Below, piece after piece: positions 1-6,553 of a stretch of DNA of 7,534 bases. The notes beneath the pieces are model-generated. The model had not been told where the DNA came from and searched no databases. It worked only from the letters and a program-made list of their open reading frames with translations. The DNA is taken from contig JAKQQP010000100.1 in the NCBI GenBank assembly GCA_029564115.1, positions 1-7,534 of the forward strand, in the 5' to 3' direction. Origin of the DNA: Candidatus Rifleibacteriota bacterium. Lineage in GTDB: Bacteria > Riflebacteria > Ozemobacteria > Ozemobacterales > Ozemobacteraceae. The stretch's first letter is position 1. Every line of letters starts with the position of its first letter. The position numbers and the translations under genes were made by a program.

Positions 1-347
1 GCTTTGCCTTTTACAACTACGTTTCTCTGCAGCAGGTCGCCAATGACTCTGTCCAATGGGCTGCCGAGAGAAGTGAAACAAGCTTTGGGGTAATATCCAG
101 CACTGTCTATAAGAATATCGCAAAACTTGGCTGGAAGGCAACATCACTAACAATTCACCCTCTTGAGTTTCCACAATTCACCTCACTGGGAGTGACTGAA
201 AGCGGCATTAAACTCACTCTTACATACAACTCTCCTGTCTACACACCGTTTTATCAGACCATGTTCAATGCAACTCTTGGAACACCGTATATTCCACTAA
301 AAACATCCGTCACCTATAAAATCCCGTCAGTTTTGAGAAAGAGATAA
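1..347 (+). CDS. TadE-like pseudopilin, C-terminal part (5' end outside window)
   Basis: The open frame enters from the left edge (first full codon at 3) and ends at TAA 345-347, giving 114 visible residues that begin FAFYNYVSLQQVANDSVQWA. An aromatic-rich start, a helix with a 'VANDSVQWAAERS' small-residue pattern, then short beta-strand-like segments with alternating hydrophobics ending in 'SVTYKIPSVLRKR', is how the portion of a TadE-like minor pilin after its N-terminal helix normally looks. The N-terminal hydrophobic helix and prepilin cleavage site, which would settle the family, lie outside the window. The assignment therefore rests on this pattern and on the clear TadE-like gene starting 14 bp downstream. 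The two are probably in one operon. It would act in the envelope as a minor component of a Tad/Flp pilus. It could instead be another type of short pseudopilin. Confidence 0.6.
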   Translation, partial: FAFYNYVSLQQVANDSVQWAAERSETSFGVISSTVYKNIAKLGWKATSLTIHPLEFPQFTSLGVTESGIKLTLTYNSPVYTPFYQTMFNATLGTPYIPLKTSVTYKIPSVLRKR

Positions 348-361
348 ACAGAGGAAAAAAG

Positions 362-817
362 ATGAATAAGCAAAAAAAAGGCCAGGCTCTGGTGGAGTTT
401 GCCCTGGTTCTTCCAATCTTCCTGATCGTTGTTTTTGGAATAATCGACTTTGGTAGAATCCTTCATTCCTGGGCTTCTCTTAACAATCAATGTATAAGCG
501 CAGCCCGGGCCGGGGCAAAGCGCAACTCTTTCCTCTTTGGAAACAGCCTTTTTCTAAGTGACTCACATGCCAATGAACAAGCAGTTCTGGACGCTTTCTG
601 GTCTATGCAGTCGCCATTCATGTCAAGCAGAGGTGACTTCAATCAGGGTAATCCAGACAACAAACCAACCCTATCTGGGGTCGGATCCAATAACCCGACA
701 GTTTCCGTAAGTGCAACCTACAAGCTGAATCTTATAACCCCGTTTCTTTCGTCAATAATGGGCAATCAAGATGGCACATACACCATCAGCGCTCTGGCCT
801 CGGAAGATAAAGAGTAA
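362..817 (+). CDS. TadE-like minor pseudopilin
   Basis: This is a 151-residue protein of normal TadE length. Residues 1-13 are a short basic leader followed by G7-QALV-E12-F13, matching the G|XXXXEF processing site of Tad/type IVb prepilins with the diagnostic Glu at +5. A hydrophobic helix follows (about residues 9-27, LVEFALVLPIFLIVVFGIID), then 'FGRILHSWASLNNQCISAARAGAK', the amphipathic helix with the ARAGA signature common to TadE-like proteins. The rest is a Ser/Asn-rich C-terminal domain that should lie outside the membrane. By family knowledge it would be cleaved by a TadV-type prepilin peptidase and serve as a minor pilin in Flp pilus biogenesis. A purine-rich Shine-Dalgarno (GAGG, 351-354) precedes the ATG. 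It lies 14 bp after the upstream TadE-like gene and 11 bp before the TadG-like gene. It has a single Cys (C44), so no internal disulphide is expected. The family call is firm; the exact tad symbol is not assigned. Confidence 0.88.
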   Translation: MNKQKKGQALVEFALVLPIFLIVVFGIIDFGRILHSWASLNNQCISAARAGAKRNSFLFGNSLFLSDSHANEQAVLDAFWSMQSPFMSSRGDFNQGNPDNKPTLSGVGSNNPTVSVSATYKLNLITPFLSSIMGNQDGTYTISALASEDKE

Positions 818-819
818 AG

Positions 820-824
820 GGAGG
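820..824 (+). promoter_or_regulatory. Shine-Dalgarno of the TadG-like fusion gene
   Basis: GGAGG lies 4 nt before ATG 829 and directly after the stop codon of the preceding pseudopilin gene. It fixes 829 as the start of the 1012-residue protein and supports co-translation within the operon. Confidence 0.75.
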
Positions 825-828
825 TCTT

Positions 829-3800
829 ATGAATAATTTCATTGCTGATTCAAGAAAAGGTGTCATCGCAGTTTTTACTGTTCTGGCAGCAGGTCTTTTT
901 ATCGGCCTCCTTGCAACCGTCACCGACGTGGGATATGTTTATTACAGTCACGCCAAGCTTCAAACTGCCATAAATGCCGGCTGGAAAGCTGGATTTGACA
1001 GGCTTTTATCTTGCAAACGTGACGGATCTGTTTCGCCCGAAGAACTTGCGGCGATAGAGGCACACATCAGAGAAGTCGTTAAAGCGAATGGTTATCCCAA
1101 CGAAGCCGTTACACCAGAGAGCTTGATTATAGAAATCAATCCTGAGACAAATCATCTTGTTGTAAGATCTAATCAGGATGTAGGCACGTTCTTTGCCAGA
1201 TACTTTCAGATTGAAAAAATGGAAATTTCCTCGTCGCGTGACCAACAGGAATCACTCAGGTTTATACCTCTGGCAATTCCTCACGGGGTCGTAAAAGATG
1301 TCTCTAATAATGCCTACCGCGTCTACATGTTCGGAACCGATGAAGGCTTCGCCTCAGGGACAGAATATATTCTCAAGCTTGGCAAAGGGAAAGGGTCCGC
1401 CAGCAGACTTCTTGTTCCAATGGCAGCAGGAGATCAGCCAACCAATTCAGCCTACCGTCTGGCATACGGCGCAGCTTACTGGTGTCTGCAGATCGACGAA
1501 GGGGACTCCGGATTTGGCCCGGTTTTCTGGCTGCTTGGTTACAGAGGTGGGGCTTTTATGCTTCAGGACTACCCTGAAGTCAGAGCCAAACTTGGCGAAT
1601 ATGGCGTCAGATACGAAATTCTCCCAGATATAAATACTATCAATTCTCTTCTGGAATCTCTAGGAAGCAACGTCATGGAAATTAACAGCAGGCCAAGAAT
1701 CGCCGTTTATTCTTCGACCAGTGCACCTGACCCGGTTGAAAACATTCTGCGCAATTCTAAAATCCCTTATGGTCCTTATTCTCTTCCAGGAAGCTGGGGC
1801 AGATATGAATCCTTCAACCCGAATAGCTGCTCAAGTTTTTACGATGAAGGAATTCTTTCTGGCGAGCTCGACAAATACCACTGGCTGCACCTGCACCATG
1901 AAGATTTTACAGGTTTCAGCGGCGGCTGCAAAAACTGGAAAAATGCACCAGAAAACAACAGCTCCGACCCGGATTGCCAGGAGCGCTTCAGCCGCGGAAC
2001 CTATGGCCAGACAGATACCCAGGCAAAACGTACTGCAGCGAAAGAATACATGTGCGACTATTGTTATGCAAGATACAACGCTGTGAGCAATGCTTGGGGC
2101 AGTGGCAATGTTACAGTGACTCTGAGGTCTTCCAATCCGAGTCTTACAGCCCAATTTTCCAGCTCGGGGCTTTCTGTCACAGTTACCTCATCATCTTCGT
2201 CGAGGTATGTGAAAGAAATCCTGCTGACGTTTGTCGATGGAGCCACTCAGCTGTTCACTTACACGTCAGGCACATCAAGAACCGTTTCTGGCAGTGCTGC
2301 AAACAGCAACAAAACCATTAGTCAGGTGAGAGTTCTGTTGAACAACATAAGCACTTACTACTACGGAAACAGCACTGTTGTTGTTTATGACAATGCCAGT
2401 TGCCGTCATTACAAACGACGCTGTGCCGAATTTGCCACTTACAGGTGGTGGCAGGAATATGAAAACGTCAAACCGGCCGTTCCAGGAGCGGCTTTCGACC
2501 AGTATCTCTACCGCAATATCCCTCTTATTGCCGGCACGCCAAGCAATACAAAGTATATCTGCTACGGCGATGACACCAAGCCATTGTGTCTTGGTTATAA
2601 AAGGCTTGATGATATAGCCATAAGTTATGGTTACAGCAATAGCAACAACTCTCTCCCGAAACCACAAAAAACCATAAATGCCTCAAACTTTCTTGACCTT
2701 GACGAACCGGGCTGGTTTCTCAGCGCTTCAAGGGTTCAACAGATGAAGTTCGATGTTGTTAAGAAAGTTAAAGATCACGTAAACGCAGGTGGCTTTCTGT
2801 TTGCACAGTGCTTTGCACCAGAAACTTTTGAACTCGCGCTTTTCCAGCGCTCGATCTATCTTGGCAATTCTATTGCAGCTGCGTATGGCGAAACTCTGGC
2901 CTTCAAGGATTTCACTTACAAAAGCATTCCGCTGGGGGACATCCCTCTGCAGTTTTCCAGCATCAATACAAAAGAATACGCCGGTGGTCACACTCCGCAA
3001 CCATTCACTCTGGCATATCCTTATGACCCAAGAACCCAGAACCATGGTAATCCAGACACTTCGACAGGTCATACTGCGTCATTTTTGAAAAGCACGGTCA
3101 AACTCGGTGTTCTGCAGCTCGGCGTAAGGTCTGGTAATGCAAACTACATCAAGTATGTTGGCGGAGAACATGGTAATGGCGTATTTGCCTACCTTGGCGG
3201 GCACTATCACGACAATATTTACGCCGAACGCCTGGTTCTGAATAATATTCTCTTCGGTTCAACATCCACCAAAGAAGTGACAGAAGGCGGTGGTGGTCTT
3301 TCGGGCAGACGCAAACACAGTTATGGCCCGATCGACCCCGACAACACTCTTGTCGATGGCGATAAAGAAACCAACTATATCGACAGGATGCTCAATGGCT
3401 ACAACTCTCCTCTCGACCTTAACGATCGCCTGAATGTTGAACCAAATGACAATCTGGCCTCCGCAACCCAGATAGTCACTGACCAGCTGTTTGCTGATGC
3501 AGCGACGTATTCTCGAAGAATCGTAGTTCCTATTACCGATGTGGGGCCTGAAATCGCAGCCAATAATGCAACCAATTCCACAGCATTGACAATTTACGAC
3601 ATTCAGGATCGTGACAACGCCAGCGGTAGTTTGCGTCCTGCAGACTTCAACTTCGGCTCATCTGTCAGAATAATAGGTTTTGCAGAATTTGAATTGATCG
3701 ATCGCGATGACGATGAACATGGATATGACCGAGAAGGCATGAACATTGAAGACGGCGCTGGAGGTGATCTCGGCACCTATCAGACAGGTCAGATCCGCGG

Positions 3801-3867
3801 TAGATTTATGCGGTATATAGTCGACCCGCGTGAGGTTGCAGCCCTTCTTGACAGCTATACGCCTTAA
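829..3867 (+). CDS. TadG-like pilus protein carrying a large 'AsnB-misnamed' secreted domain
   Basis: A 1012-residue protein. Residues 1-60 form a TadG-like N-terminus: short basic leader (DSRKG), membrane helix about 12-32, then 'DVGYVYYSHAKLQTAINAGWKAG'. It has no Glu at +5 after G11, so it is probably not processed like a prepilin. Residues 145-190 (FIPLAIPHG... GTEYILKLGKGKG) and 860-1005 (NDRLNVEPN, RRIVVPITDVGPEI, SVRIIGFAEFEL, GQIRGRFMRYIV) resemble, from memory, the two halves of the extracytoplasmic domain of other TadG-like proteins. Between them, residues 194-811 match a secreted family often labelled asparagine synthetase B in Bacteroidetes: AYGAAYWCL, LLGYRGGAFML, IAVYSS, HLHHEDFTG, GGFLFAQC, QNH...TGHTASF, LGGHYH, RLVLNNILFGS. 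The conserved Cys661 sits in a nucleophile-elbow-like turn. No AsnB N-terminal Cys nucleophile or PP-loop is present. Eight further cysteines (367-587) are shared with the downstream paralog. It probably projects outside the membrane. Function unknown. Confidence 0.85.
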   Translation: MNNFIADSRKGVIAVFTVLAAGLFIGLLATVTDVGYVYYSHAKLQTAINAGWKAGFDRLLSCKRDGSVSPEELAAIEAHIREVVKANGYPNEAVTPESLIIEINPETNHLVVRSNQDVGTFFARYFQIEKMEISSSRDQQESLRFIPLAIPHGVVKDVSNNAYRVYMFGTDEGFASGTEYILKLGKGKGSASRLLVPMAAGDQPTNSAYRLAYGAAYWCLQIDEGDSGFGPVFWLLGYRGGAFMLQDYPEVRAKLGEYGVRYEILPDINTINSLLESLGSNVMEINSRPRIAVYSSTSAPDPVENILRNSKIPYGPYSLPGSWGRYESFNPNSCSSFYDEGILSGELDKYHWLHLHHEDFTGFSGGCKNWKNAPENNSSDPDCQERFSRGTYGQTDTQAKRTAAKEYMCDYCYARYNAVSNAWGSGNVTVTLRSSNPSLTAQFSSSGLSVTVTSSSSSRYVKEILLTFVDGATQLFTYTSGTSRTVSGSAANSNKTISQVRVLLNNISTYYYGNSTVVVYDNASCRHYKRRCAEFATYRWWQEYENVKPAVPGAAFDQYLYRNIPLIAGTPSNTKYICYGDDTKPLCLGYKRLDDIAISYGYSNSNNSLPKPQKTINASNFLDLDEPGWFLSASRVQQMKFDVVKKVKDHVNAGGFLFAQCFAPETFELALFQRSIYLGNSIAAAYGETLAFKDFTYKSIPLGDIPLQFSSINTKEYAGGHTPQPFTLAYPYDPRTQNHGNPDTSTGHTASFLKSTVKLGVLQLGVRSGNANYIKYVGGEHGNGVFAYLGGHYHDNIYAERLVLNNILFGSTSTKEVTEGGGGLSGRRKHSYGPIDPDNTLVDGDKETNYIDRMLNGYNSPLDLNDRLNVEPNDNLASATQIVTDQLFADAATYSRRIVVPITDVGPEIAANNATNSTALTIYDIQDRDNASGSLRPADFNFGSSVRIIGFAEFELIDRDDDEHGYDREGMNIEDGAGGDLGTYQTGQIRGRFMRYIVDPREVAALLDSYTP
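2101..2388 (+). other. Ser/Thr/Asn-rich beta-strand insertion inside the TadG-like fusion protein
   Basis: Residues about 425-520 of the 1012-residue protein (NVTVTLRSSN to NSTVVVYDN) have no counterpart in the downstream paralog. They interrupt the shared cysteine region between the CxxC at 409/412 and the C-x6-C at 525/532. Alternating hydrophobic and Ser/Thr residues, several NxS/T motifs, a run of five serines and no cysteine suggest a small beta-sandwich (Ig-like or carbohydrate-binding-like) accessory domain. The reading frame is uninterrupted through it. The fold assignment is inference. Confidence 0.5.
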
Positions 3868-3885
3868 TTTTGCACAATTTATCCG

Positions 3886-3925
3886 GGAGTTGTTTCGCTT
3901 ACCAGTGGAGCAACTCCTTTTTTTT
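3886..3925 (+). terminator. Rho-independent terminator of the tad-like operon
   Basis: GGAGTTG (3886-3892) pairs with CAACTCC (3911-3917), followed at once by eight T (3918-3925). The inner part can extend the stem partly (GCTT with GAGC). It lies 18 bp past the TAA of the TadG-like gene, so it separates that operon from the paralog downstream. Confidence 0.85.
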
Positions 3926-3939
3926 AACCTTTTCCCCAG

Positions 3940-3969
3940 CTGACATTGGAATGACAAAAAGCATAAAAT
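3940..3969 (+). promoter_or_regulatory. Candidate sigma70-type promoter for the 837-residue paralog
   Basis: CTGACA (3940-3945), an 18 bp spacer and TAAAAT (3964-3969) lie between the terminator and ATG 3977. Transcription from this -10 should begin about 7 nt downstream, at 3976-3977, which is the start codon itself. No Shine-Dalgarno is seen before that ATG, so a leaderless mRNA is likely. TGACA occurs twice, 11 bp apart (3941-3945 and 3952-3956), overlapping the -35 and spacer, and may be a regulator site. Confidence 0.5.
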
Positions 3970-3976
3970 TTACCAT

Positions 3977-6490
3977 ATGATTTTTTCTCAAAACTCTAAA
4001 ATTCTGATTTTTTCTTTAATTTTTTTTAAGATATTTGTGTCTGGAGATCTTTTTTCACAAAACAGCAACGTCAACGTTGCGCAAAGTGTGATAGGGCAAA
4101 CAATCCTTAAAGAAGAAATTGCCAAACATGAGGATAAAAAAGCTGAAAGCAATCCCTCGGAAGCTGTTCAAGAAGATTACTCTGCTTTAAACATGGGTAT
4201 AATACCCATAGGCATTCCTCATGGCGTAACCAAAGATTTAAACCCATTAAAATACTCATGTGATCTATTTATAGAAGAAGAGTGCTTTATTGAGGGAAGA
4301 GAATACATCATCAAACTTGGTCATGGAAAACCATTTGGAATTAAATTTTCATCCCCGGAGGAACTGATTCTCATACCAATGGGAAGAGCCGACCAGAAAG
4401 AGGATGGTTTCCTGAAAGCTTATGGTGCTGCCTTCTGGTGCCTGCGCATCGAAGATGGCGTTGACATTGGTTTTGTGCCAGTATATTGGCTTCTCGGCTA
4501 CCGCGGCGGTTCTTTTTTGCTGCCATATCACGCCGATGTAGTCAAGAAACTGAACTCTCTGAAAGTTAATTACAATACCATTACAGGGTCTGACAATATT
4601 CAGGCCATATTTGACCTGGTTAACCCGAATGTTCTCGAACTGGTTAACCGCCCGCGCATTGCGGTTTACTCTTCTCAGGATGAAATAGATCCGGTTGAAG
4701 AAGTCCTGCAGGCAGCGCAGATACCTTATGGCGAATACAGCCTCCCATCCGGATGGCAGCGTAATGATAATTACAGAACCTCTTCAAATGCCCATATTTA
4801 CGATGATGAAATTCTTAACGGCGTTCTCAACGACTACCACTGGGTTCACCTGCACCACGAAGACTTCACCGGTTTCAACGGCGGCTGCGGCGACTATACC
4901 AATACCTGCGAATACTTTCTCTCAAGCCGGCGACTTGGCTCAACCAGCGACTCGACCAACCGCGCAAAAGTCAAAAATCGTATGTGTTCATACTGCAGTC
5001 AGTATTACAAAAGCACTTACGACTTTGATTTTTCCAAAAATACCTACAATGACACCGCCAAAAAGAATATCTGGACAAACAATTACGACGGCGTTGTCGC
5101 CAACTGTAAGTTCAAAAATACCCGCTGTGCCGAAAGAAAAGGCGTGGGCGGCACCTTCTGGCGGAATGATGCCAGCGTTACCATGTGCGGTTCGAGCGAC
5201 TACCCGCAGTGCCGAGACTATCAGCGTCTCATCGACATCGCGAACGCCCATGGTTTTACCAGCGACGCGGGCTCTGAACCCAAGCCCCAGACTTTCGTCA
5301 GCACAGGTGACAACGGACCGGGTATGGCTGCAAATCAGGCTGGCTGGTTTGACAAGGCCAATAAGGTTCAGAAAATGAAATTCGAGGTCGCCAGAAAAAT
5401 CCGCAATCATGTTGAAGTCGGTGGCTTTCTCTTCGCTCAGTGTTTCGCACCCGAAACACTAGATATCGCCCTGTGGCAGGCTGGAATTCACGACGGCAGA
5501 GACCCGGTCGAAGCTTTTTCTGAATGTTTTGCCTTCACCGGCTTTGAATACCGCCGCTTCCCGCTGAAATACGGGCCCAGCTATTATTCAACCATAAATG
5601 TGCTGATCGATTCAGGCACCAACGTGCCATTCAATCTTCTCGCACCCCTCGACGCACGCTGTCAGAATCACGGTCAGTGGCCCGACACCGGTACCGGCCA
5701 CACCAGCGTATTCGACCACAGCTGCATAAACCACGGCGACAACTGCACCGTACTGGGCAATCGCAGAAACTATGAAAATCAGGCAAAATACCTCAAAGGG
5801 AAACGCGAAAAAGGTGAATTCACTTTCCTGGGCGGTCACTGGCACAAGAATACCGAAAGCATGCGCCTGGTTCTTAACAACATTCTTCTCGGCTCGCTCG
5901 TGGAAAAAACCGTTAACGGCGAAATCACTCCGCCCGAAGTCGTCGGCAAAAACAAAAACAACTACGGACCGCTTGACCCGGACAACAGTCTCAGTGGCGG
6001 TGCCGATGATTACCGTGACCGCTTTAAATTCGGCGTGAATATTCCGATCGAAGTCAACGACCGCCTGGTTACTGAATCGGGCAATATGCGTGGTCCGACT
6101 GACGAAGCTGTCAGTTTCCGCATCAACGGCGATGCCGATTTTACTCCGAACCGCAGAATTATCGTGCCGATCACCGACATCGGCCCGGAAATCGGCGTGA
6201 ACAACCCCAAAAATGCCGGCATCGACACGATCTACGACCTGCAGGGCCAGGATCATCCGAACGGAGTCTACAAGCCTGAACAGTATGACTTTGGTTCTTC
6301 AGTTCGCGTAATCGGCTTTGCCGAGTTCGAAGTGCTCGATCCGAGCGAATATACCCGCGACGAAAAAGATGGCCTGACTTACGAATCGGGTGACGCCGGT
6401 GACCTTGGGCCATACCAGCCAGGTCAGGTGCGCGGTAAATTCATCAGATACATAGTTAACCCCTTTGAAATACAGGAACTGCTCTATTAA
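3977..6490 (+). CDS. Secreted paralog of the TadG-like fusion protein, without the TadG anchor
   Basis: An 837-residue protein. Residues 1-23 form a hydrophobic, weakly basic signal-like segment (one Lys before ILIFSLIFFKIF); there is no lipobox Cys, and the cleavage point is unclear (perhaps after VSG). Residues 24-72 are a polar, charged linker. From residue 75 on it parallels the upstream protein: IPIGIPHGVTKD, GREYIIKLGHGK; then AYGAAFWCL (149-156), LLGYRGGSFLL, IAVYSS, HLHHEDFTGF, GGFLFAQC (Cys489), QNH...TGTGHTSVF, LGGHWH, RLVLNNILLGS; and the tail VNDRLVTESGNMRGPT, RRIIVPITDIGPEI, SVRVIGFAEFEV, GQVRGKFIRYIV. Paired cysteines 304, 311, 337, 340, 377, 384, 404 and 412 align with those of the neighbour. 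Extra cysteines occur at 95/103 and 583/590. The ATG is the only credible start: there is an in-frame stop at 3941 and no GTG/TTG between. The first 350 bp are much AT-richer than the rest. It is probably exported; the function is not known, and an asparagine synthetase label would be wrong. Confidence 0.83.
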   Translation: MIFSQNSKILIFSLIFFKIFVSGDLFSQNSNVNVAQSVIGQTILKEEIAKHEDKKAESNPSEAVQEDYSALNMGIIPIGIPHGVTKDLNPLKYSCDLFIEEECFIEGREYIIKLGHGKPFGIKFSSPEELILIPMGRADQKEDGFLKAYGAAFWCLRIEDGVDIGFVPVYWLLGYRGGSFLLPYHADVVKKLNSLKVNYNTITGSDNIQAIFDLVNPNVLELVNRPRIAVYSSQDEIDPVEEVLQAAQIPYGEYSLPSGWQRNDNYRTSSNAHIYDDEILNGVLNDYHWVHLHHEDFTGFNGGCGDYTNTCEYFLSSRRLGSTSDSTNRAKVKNRMCSYCSQYYKSTYDFDFSKNTYNDTAKKNIWTNNYDGVVANCKFKNTRCAERKGVGGTFWRNDASVTMCGSSDYPQCRDYQRLIDIANAHGFTSDAGSEPKPQTFVSTGDNGPGMAANQAGWFDKANKVQKMKFEVARKIRNHVEVGGFLFAQCFAPETLDIALWQAGIHDGRDPVEAFSECFAFTGFEYRRFPLKYGPSYYSTINVLIDSGTNVPFNLLAPLDARCQNHGQWPDTGTGHTSVFDHSCINHGDNCTVLGNRRNYENQAKYLKGKREKGEFTFLGGHWHKNTESMRLVLNNILLGSLVEKTVNGEITPPEVVGKNKNNYGPLDPDNSLSGGADDYRDRFKFGVNIPIEVNDRLVTESGNMRGPTDEAVSFRINGDADFTPNRRIIVPITDIGPEIGVNNPKNAGIDTIYDLQGQDHPNGVYKPEQYDFGSSVRVIGFAEFEVLDPSEYTRDEKDGLTYESGDAGDLGPYQPGQVRGKFIRYIVNPFEIQELLY

Positions 6491-6504
6491 GACACCCACA
6501 TGAC

Positions 6505-6537
6505 AAAAAGCCCCAGGCGTAATGCCTGGGGCTTTTT
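6505..6537. terminator. Bidirectional Rho-independent terminator
   Basis: A perfect 14 bp inverted repeat, 6505-6518 (AAAAAGCCCCAGGC) and 6524-6537 (GCCTGGGGCTTTTT), encloses the 5 nt loop GTAAT. The GC-rich core flanked by A5 and T5 works in either direction. It lies between the converging 837-residue gene (+, ends 6490) and ridA (-, ends 6554). Outer TGAC (6501-6504) and GTCA (6541-6544) can add a further stem across a 3 nt bulge. Confidence 0.92.
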
Positions 6538-6553
6538 GCTGTCATTTTATGAA

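Noticed and set aside
4695..5378. Long plus-strand frame (227 residues) inside the 837-residue gene
   Set aside because: It lies wholly within the paralog gene in another frame, has no Shine-Dalgarno, and encodes a Thr/Pro/Ser/Ala-biased sequence typical of a shifted frame.
5612..6256. Minus-strand frame of 214 residues
   Set aside because: It is antisense to well-conserved paralog sequence. The Val/Ala/Phe-rich composition is the mirror of Asp/Asn/Gly-rich codons on the other strand, and there is no promoter or ribosome site.
3977..6490. Asparagine synthetase B label for the two large proteins
   Set aside because: The resemblance is to proteins that carry this name in databases, as I recall, but neither the glutaminase N-terminus (Cys2) nor the PP-loop synthetase motif of true AsnB is present, and both proteins are predicted to be exported.
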